The notes beneath the pieces are model-generated. The model saw only the letters and a list, made by a program, of their open reading frames with translations, searched no databases and was not told the origin of the DNA. Both the position numbers and the translations under genes were made by a program. From positions 1 to 8,732 of the forward strand of contig CAYMQY010000188.1 of NCBI GenBank assembly GCA_964392655.1: DNA of 8,732 bases. Direction: 5' to 3'. Below are positions 5,112 through 8,732 of the stretch, one piece after another. Source of the stretch: M3007 sp964392655. Its GTDB lineage: Bacteria > Bacteroidota > Bacteroidia > Chitinophagales > Saprospiraceae. Within the stretch, counting starts at the first letter, position 1, and each line of letters starts with the position of its first letter.

Positions 5112-6443
5112 TCACACCAACACCGTAAAACAACTCCCCACCCCCACCTCCGACGCCGCGTACAAACTCCCCCGGTGCAGGTGTACAATTTGCCGGCTGA
5201 GGCTGAGGCCGATGCCACTGCCCGTTTTTTTGGTGGTGAAAAAGGGCACGAAAATCTGCCCCAGCAGCTCGTCGGGGATGCCCGGCCCGTTGTCGGCCAC
5301 AGCAATTTCCACGGCGCCTTCCGGGGTTTTGGCTACCGACACCACCAAGCGGGGTTGCTCCGTGTCGGCGAGCGCTTCGAGGGCATTTTTGACTAAATTA
5401 ATCAACACCTGCTCCATCAGCGCAGGGTCGAGCGGAATGCTGAGCGCGAGCGCCGGGTAGTGTTTTTCGACATGCACCCCCTGCGCCTGAATGGGGGCGG
5501 CAAAGAGCAGCAATACGCGCTCCACCAGCGCCGCCGGGTCGGTCGGTTCGAACTGCGGCTGCGGGATTTTGGTCAGTTCGCGGTACGTTTCGGTGAAATG
5601 CAGCAGCCCCGCACTGCGCCGCTGGATGGCCTGTACGGCCTGCTTGACGGACTCCTGCCGCTCGGAATCATTGGTCGCCGGCTCCTGCAACAGGCCGTTG
5701 GTCATTTCCGCCAGCGACACCACTGGCGCCACCGAGTTCAGAATTTCGTGCGTGAGGATGCGGATGAGTTTTTGCCAGGACTCCACCTCCTGGTGCTCCA
5801 GTTCGGTGTGGATATTTTGCAGCACGTACAGGTGCAGCGCCTCGTCGCGAAGTTTCAGCACGGTTTTCCGGATGGCCAGTTGCAACATCTGGTTGTTCAC
5901 GATCAGTTTGACCAGGGTGCGCTCGCCGGGGGCGATTTCCCGAAAAGCCGCGTACAGCCCCGCGTTGTACTTTTTCACAAACTCCAGGTTCGGGAAGTGC
6001 GACTTGTGCAGCAACTGCCGCGCGCCCTGATTCATCAAAACCGTTTTGCCCTGCTCGTCGAAGCAAATCAGGCCGGTATCCACCTGCTCCACTATTGCCT
6101 GCAAGTACTGGTGCTGGACCTCCTTTTCCTGCCGGATGCTGCGGAATTTGCCCGTGATCAGGTTGAACGCCGACGTGAGTTCGTATTGCGATTTTTCCCC
6201 GGTGGTGGCGGAATAGTGCGCCTCGTAGTCGTCGTACTTGATGTTGAGCAAAAAGTTGGTCAGTTTCCGGTCGGTGCTGATAATCAGCGCGTATAGTCCG
6301 GCAATCAACGCCAGCAGAATACCGCCGAACAGGACGGGAAATACCGCGTTCGCCCGCGCATGCCACAGATACACCCCAAGAAAAACTGTGGCCAGTATAG
6401 CGGCGAGGTACAGCGCGATTTGTATTTTGAATTTGGTGAGCAT
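5112..6443 (-). CDS. Membrane sensor histidine kinase, NtrY-like
   Basis: A 443-aa inner-membrane kinase that autophosphorylates and passes phosphate to the response regulator encoded upstream. Two transmembrane segments (about 8-27 and 33-56) are separated by a very short loop, so there is almost no periplasmic sensor; sensing is probably in the membrane or by the PAS-like region (about 112-210, with TGLICFDEQG). The H box has His232 (LTHEILNS); N box LINLVKNA (347-354); G1 DNGPGIP (384-390); F box FVPFF (398-402); G2 GSGIGLSL (408-415). All catalytic residues are present. The frame runs 42 codons further upstream, but that part crosses the inverted-repeat element and includes a Lys/Arg-rich stretch, so MLTKFKIQ at 6443 is chosen. 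Order and strand place it second in an operon after the regulator. Confidence 0.95.
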   Translation of the reverse strand: MLTKFKIQIALYLAAILATVFLGVYLWHARANAVFPVLFGGILLALIAGLYALIISTDRKLTNFLLNIKYDDYEAHYSATTGEKSQYELTSAFNLITGKFRSIRQEKEVQHQYLQAIVEQVDTGLICFDEQGKTVLMNQGARQLLHKSHFPNLEFVKKYNAGLYAAFREIAPGERTLVKLIVNNQMLQLAIRKTVLKLRDEALHLYVLQNIHTELEHQEVESWQKLIRILTHEILNSVAPVVSLAEMTNGLLQEPATNDSERQESVKQAVQAIQRRSAGLLHFTETYRELTKIPQPQFEPTDPAALVERVLLLFAAPIQAQGVHVEKHYPALALSIPLDPALMEQVLINLVKNALEALADTEQPRLVVSVAKTPEGAVEIAVADNGPGIPDELLGQIFVPFFTTKKTGSGIGLSLSRQIVHLHRGSLYAASEVGVGSCFTVLV

Positions 6444-6479
6444 GTGGTTGCCGGTATGATTGACTTGCTTTTTGTAACA

Positions 6480-6598
6480 GCGACCGGATTGGACACGGAT
6501 TAAAAAAGAATTTTTGCGGCTTCGCCGCCTTGTGCTTTTGTTAAAAAATCGGTGTTTATCCGTGCCCAATTCGTTTAATCCGTGTCCAATCCTGTCGC
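6480..6598. mobile_element. 119-bp inverted-repeat element (MITE- or REP-like)
   Basis: The left arm 6480-6503 (GCGACCGGATTGGACACGG…) and right arm 6575-6598 are inverted repeats matching at 23 of 24 positions, the inner 18 bp perfectly. The 71-nt interior has a small hairpin GCGGC-TTC-GCCGC (6516-6528) and a degenerate extra copy of the arm (TTTATCCGTGCCCAAT, 6555-6570). CA flanks both ends (6478-6479, 6599-6600), a possible but trivial 2-bp target duplication. It has no coding capacity and lies between the regulator and kinase genes. The right arm encodes the regulator's last codons and stop. It could also act as an mRNA hairpin between the two genes. Confidence 0.55.
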
Positions 6599-7966
6599 CA
6601 TCCCGTGCTTTTCCATCCGCCGGTACAGCGCAGCCCGGGTGAGTCCGAGCGCTTCGGCGGCTTTGGAAATATTGCCCGAGTGGCGTTCGAGGGCTTCGGT
6701 GATGAGGCGTTTTTCGTGGTCGTTCAGGTTGAGCGTTGGCGGGGCGGAACGGGTTGAAAGCAAGGCATCGGTCAGGTGGAAATCGGCAGGCAGGAGCCGC
6801 TCGCCCTCACTGAGAATGACGGCACGCTCGACGATGTGCTGGAGTTCTCGCACGTTGCCGGGCCAGGCGTAGCGGCGCAGTTTGGAGCGCGCGTCTGGAT
6901 GAATCGTCAGCCCGTCCTTGCGGTATTTCCGGGCGTATCGCCGCAAAAAATGGTCGGCCAGCAGGTCAATGTCCTCGCCGCGTTCGCGCAGAGGAGGAAT
7001 TTGAATTTCCACGGTGTTGATGCGGTAGAGCAGGTCTTCGCGGAATTTGCCGGAGGCGACCATCTGCCGCAGCGGCTGGTTGGTGGCGCAGATGACCCGG
7101 ATGTCCACCGGCACACTGCGGTCGCCACCCACCGGCGTCACGGTGTGCGTTTGCAGGGCTTGCAGCAGTTTGGCCTGGAGCGCCGGCGGGAGGTTGCCGA
7201 TCTCGTCGAGAAACAGTGTGCCGCCGTTGGCTAAGGAAAAACGTCCGGGCCGGTCGTCTACAGCGCCGGTAAACGCGCCCTTGCGGTGGCCGAACAGTTC
7301 GCTTTCAAACAGCGACTCCGGCACGGCGCCCATGTCCACGGCGATAAACACCGGCTGCGCCCGCTCCGACTTGCGGTGTATGGCCCGCGCGATGACCTCC
7401 TTGCCCACGCCGTTTTCGCCGAGCAAGAGCACGTTGGCGTCGGTAGCCGCCACTTTTTCCACGGTTTTCAGTACCGCCAGCATGGGCGCCGAGCGCCCGA
7501 TGAGGTCGCTGAACGGCTGATCCAGCGCGGCGCTCATGGCCGACTGCACCGTGCGTGCCTCGGCGAGACGCGACTGGGTTTGGGAAAGTTCGAACACGGC
7601 ATGCACGGTGGCGAGCAGTTTTTCATTGCGCCAGGGTTTTTCCAGAAAATCCGTGGCGCCCGCTTTCACCGCTTCCACGGCCCTCGACACGTCGCTGTAC
7701 GCCGTCACCATGACCACCTGCACCGCCGGGCGCAGTTCCTTGATCTTGCGCAGCCAGCCCAGACCCTCCTGCCCGTCGGAGCGCCCTTTGCTGAAATTCA
7801 TGTCGAGTAGCACCACGTCCGGCTCGTACTGGTCGAGCAGGCGGGGCAGGTGGTAGGGGTTGGTTTCCGTGAACACCGATTTGTAGTGCGGCTTCAGCAA
7901 CATGCCGAGGGCGAGGTTGATGTCCTCGTCGTCGTCCACGATCAGGATGGCGCCCTGTTTTTTCAT
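6575..7966 (-). CDS. Sigma54-dependent NtrC-family response regulator
   Basis: A 463-aa three-domain transcription activator. Receiver (about 5-125): acidic pocket DDDED (11-15), phospho-acceptor Asp55 (LLDM), Thr88 and Lys110. AAA+ domain (about 155-385): Walker A GENGVGKE (183-190), sigma54-contacting GAFTGA (230-235), Walker B TLFLDEIG (250-257), sensor II WPGNVREL (368-375). A Fis-type HTH follows (about 432-454, ISKAAEALGLTRAALYRRM). Once phosphorylated it should oligomerise at an upstream enhancer and remodel sigma54-RNA polymerase at -24/-12 promoters. The tail beyond the HTH (MATGLDTD) is encoded by the inverted-repeat element and looks non-native. Its partner is the kinase 131 nt downstream. 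The divergent efflux adaptor gene is the likeliest target, by the usual Bacteroidota arrangement (inference). Confidence 0.97.
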   Translation of the reverse strand: MKKQGAILIVDDDEDINLALGMLLKPHYKSVFTETNPYHLPRLLDQYEPDVVLLDMNFSKGRSDGQEGLGWLRKIKELRPAVQVVMVTAYSDVSRAVEAVKAGATDFLEKPWRNEKLLATVHAVFELSQTQSRLAEARTVQSAMSAALDQPFSDLIGRSAPMLAVLKTVEKVAATDANVLLLGENGVGKEVIARAIHRKSERAQPVFIAVDMGAVPESLFESELFGHRKGAFTGAVDDRPGRFSLANGGTLFLDEIGNLPPALQAKLLQALQTHTVTPVGGDRSVPVDIRVICATNQPLRQMVASGKFREDLLYRINTVEIQIPPLRERGEDIDLLADHFLRRYARKYRKDGLTIHPDARSKLRRYAWPGNVRELQHIVERAVILSEGERLLPADFHLTDALLSTRSAPPTLNLNDHEKRLITEALERHSGNISKAAEALGLTRAALYRRMEKHGMATGLDTD

Positions 7967-7992
7967 GCAGAAAAGGGTTTCTGGTTGGAAGG

Positions 7993-8070
7993 TTTTCAGC
8001 CCACGGATTTATCCGGATAATTTTCAGCCCACGGATTCATCCGGATAATTTTCAGCCCACGGATTTATCC
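7993..8070 (+). repeat. Tandem 28-bp repeats, 2.8 copies, ACGGAT family
   Basis: The unit TTTTCAGCCCACGGATTTAT…CCGGATAA occurs at 7993-8020, at 8021-8048 (one mismatch, T to C at 8038) and as a 22-bp partial copy at 8049-8070. Each unit carries a small internal inverted repeat (CGGAT/ATCCG). The decamer TTTATCCGTG is shared with the element between regulator and kinase (6555-6564). It lies in the leader or promoter region of the regulator gene. Confidence 0.85.
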
Positions 8071-8075
8071 GTGGG
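8056..8075. promoter_or_regulatory. 9-bp inverted repeat closing the tandem array
   Basis: CCCACGGAT (8056-8064) and ATCCGTGGG (8067-8075) form a perfect 9-bp inverted repeat with a 2-nt centre. In a minus-strand transcript of the regulator it would lie close to the 5' end. It is a REP-type hairpin or an operator; the sequence alone does not decide. Confidence 0.5.
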
Positions 8076-8086
8076 AAAATAAAAAG

Positions 8087-8117
8087 CGAAGGTAGACACA
8101 GCGTTCACAAAAACGAA
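8087..8117 (-). promoter_or_regulatory. Candidate promoter for the regulator-kinase operon
   Basis: On the minus strand, TACCTTCG (8094-8087) is one base off the Bacteroidota -7 consensus TANNTTTG. A TTCG (8117-8114), one base off TTTG, lies exactly 19 nt upstream, the expected spacing. The predicted start near 8080 would give a leader of about 110 nt containing the tandem repeats. The -33 part overlaps the 16-bp palindrome, so a bound protein could control it. Confidence 0.4.
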
Positions 8118-8129
8118 CACCGGTGTTCG
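8114..8129. promoter_or_regulatory. 16-bp perfect palindrome, candidate operator or enhancer
   Basis: CGAACACCGGTGTTCG is its own reverse complement. It lies 117 bp before the efflux adaptor start and 147 bp before the regulator start, followed by a second palindrome CGATATCG (8128-8135) and preceded by a related half-site CGTTCAC (8102-8108). A dyad in this position fits a binding site for the dimeric Fis-type HTH of the adjacent sigma54 activator, which acts from 80-150 bp upstream. This is inference. Confidence 0.5.
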
Positions 8130-8210
8130 ATATCGGACAGTTTTCAGGTGGCATTATTTTTTAAAAAACTGGTTTCCAGAGCATTGAAAATTTGGCATGA
8201 TCTGGGTTGG

Positions 8211-8238
8211 CTCATCGTTCATCGCTCATCACTCATCA
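8211..8238 (+). repeat. Heptanucleotide repeat before the adaptor start
   Basis: Four 7-bp units in a row: CTCATCG, TTCATCG, CTCATCA, CTCATCA. The array ends 8 bp before the GTG start. No ribosome-binding sequence is seen. It may be a degenerate simple repeat, or part of a dispersed 'TGATGAG' type repeat on the other strand. Confidence 0.7.
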
Positions 8239-8246
8239 CTCCCCTT

Positions 8247-8732
8247 GTGGACAGAAAAATAGAAAAGAAACCGATCACCTGGCAACGCATCGCCGTGGCA
8301 GTAGCAGGCATTGCAGTCGTGGCGTATTTCGGGCAGGCATTGTACCGGGATGCAGGCGTATCCAAACTCAACGTGGAGCGCGAACGCCTGCTGCTGGACA
8401 CTGTGCGGCAAGCCAATTTTCAGGAGTTCATCCCGGTGACCGGCGTGGTGCTGCCTATCCGCTCGGTGGTGATTGCGGCCAACGAAGGCGGTAAGGTGGA
8501 GGAAAAATTCGTGGAAGACGGCGCCATGCTCCGCGCCGGACAAACCATCTTGCGCCTCAGTAATCCCGACCTGCAACTGAACTACCTCACGCAGGAAGCC
8601 AGTATTGTCAACCAGATCAACCAGATTCAGAACATGAACCTGCTGCGCGATCAGCAGGGACTGGCCCTGCGGGAAACCATGCTCAACATCGAGTACAACA
8701 TCGGCCTGTTAGACAAACGAATCAAGCGCAAC
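8247..8732 (+). CDS. Efflux membrane-fusion protein (HlyD/RND-adaptor family), 5' part
   Basis: The first 162 codons of a periplasmic adaptor that links an inner-membrane pump to an outer-membrane channel; the 3' end is outside the window. It starts at GTG 8247 (read MDRKIEKKPITW). No ATG lies in frame upstream, and the first internal one is at codon 94, after the membrane anchor. The DRKIEKK start also matches what I recall of Bacteroidota homologues. Residues 14-32 form an N-terminal membrane anchor. Residues 60-107 hold the lipoyl-like half-motif (VTGVV, then GGKVEEKFVEDGAMLRAGQTI). From 108 on, a Gln/Asn-rich helical hairpin or coiled coil begins. It is divergent from the regulator-kinase operon and is probably followed by an RND or MacB-type ABC transporter gene (inference from usual order). 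Confidence 0.9.
   Translation, partial: MDRKIEKKPITWQRIAVAVAGIAVVAYFGQALYRDAGVSKLNVERERLLLDTVRQANFQEFIPVTGVVLPIRSVVIAANEGGKVEEKFVEDGAMLRAGQTILRLSNPDLQLNYLTQEASIVNQINQIQNMNLLRDQQGLALRETMLNIEYNIGLLDKRIKRN

Noticed and set aside
6444..6569. Upstream extension of the kinase (42 codons)
   Set aside because: It is encoded by the inverted-repeat element and gives a Lys/Arg-rich stretch before the membrane anchor. MLTKFKIQ is the natural start.
8191..8211. Possible sigma54 -24/-12 promoter (TTGGCATG…) before the efflux adaptor
   Set aside because: The -24 part matches, but the position where GC is required 12 nt later reads GT, with no TTGC. The nearest TTGG is 3-4 nt out of register.
1..8732. CRISPR arrays, tRNA, rRNA genes or an insertion sequence with transposase
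   Set aside because: No spaced direct-repeat array, no tRNA-like cloverleaf or rRNA sequence and no transposase motifs were seen. The 28-bp repeats are directly tandem without spacers.

Overview
The window looks like Bacteroidota, probably a Saprospiraceae-like environmental genome, and is likely a metagenome or draft assembly. The evidence is the lack of Shine-Dalgarno sequences before starts, a TANNTTTG-type promoter element, Bacteroidota-style lipoproteins (lipobox Cys17 followed by acidic residues), a GC-rich background, and a 100-N scaffold gap.

Layout. (1) At the left edge on the minus strand is a small 81-aa protein gene. It is followed after 6 nt by the first 10 codons of a second gene that leaves the window; its start resembles HNH endonucleases often paired with such small proteins. 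(2) Positions 284-462 form a divergent spacer holding a hairpin-bearing sequence that looks like a dispersed repeat. (3) A DEAD-box RNA helicase gene lies on the plus strand (463-1791). (4) A small HTH-protein gene (from 2001) is broken by the N gap. The gap is flanked by an exact 55-nt duplication that looks like an unmerged k-mer overlap; a 10-bp tandem duplication just downstream decides the C-terminal reading frame. (5) A plus-strand cassette (2528-5111) encodes an exported 455-aa protein with a Cys/Pro/Gly linker and a compositionally different C-terminal domain, then two paralogous lipoproteins. (6) On the minus strand are a sensor histidine kinase (5112-6443) and a sigma54-dependent NtrC-family response regulator (6575-7966), transcribed regulator first. 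A 119-bp inverted-repeat element lies between them and supplies the regulator's last codons. (7) Reading rightward from a GTG start at 8247 is the beginning of a membrane-fusion (HlyD/RND-type) efflux adaptor, divergent from the regulator. The 280-bp spacer between them holds tandem 28-bp repeats, a 16-bp perfect palindrome and a heptamer repeat.

How the parts may work together. The kinase/regulator pair probably controls the divergent efflux operon in response to envelope or chemical stress; this is inferred from gene order and family. The exported protein plus tandem lipoproteins form the least explained unit. Their architecture (signal peptide, constant N-terminal part, linker, AT-rich replaceable C-terminal module, adjacent mosaic lipoproteins) resembles a polymorphic effector with immunity-like lipoproteins, but no toxin fold could be recognised and the function is open.
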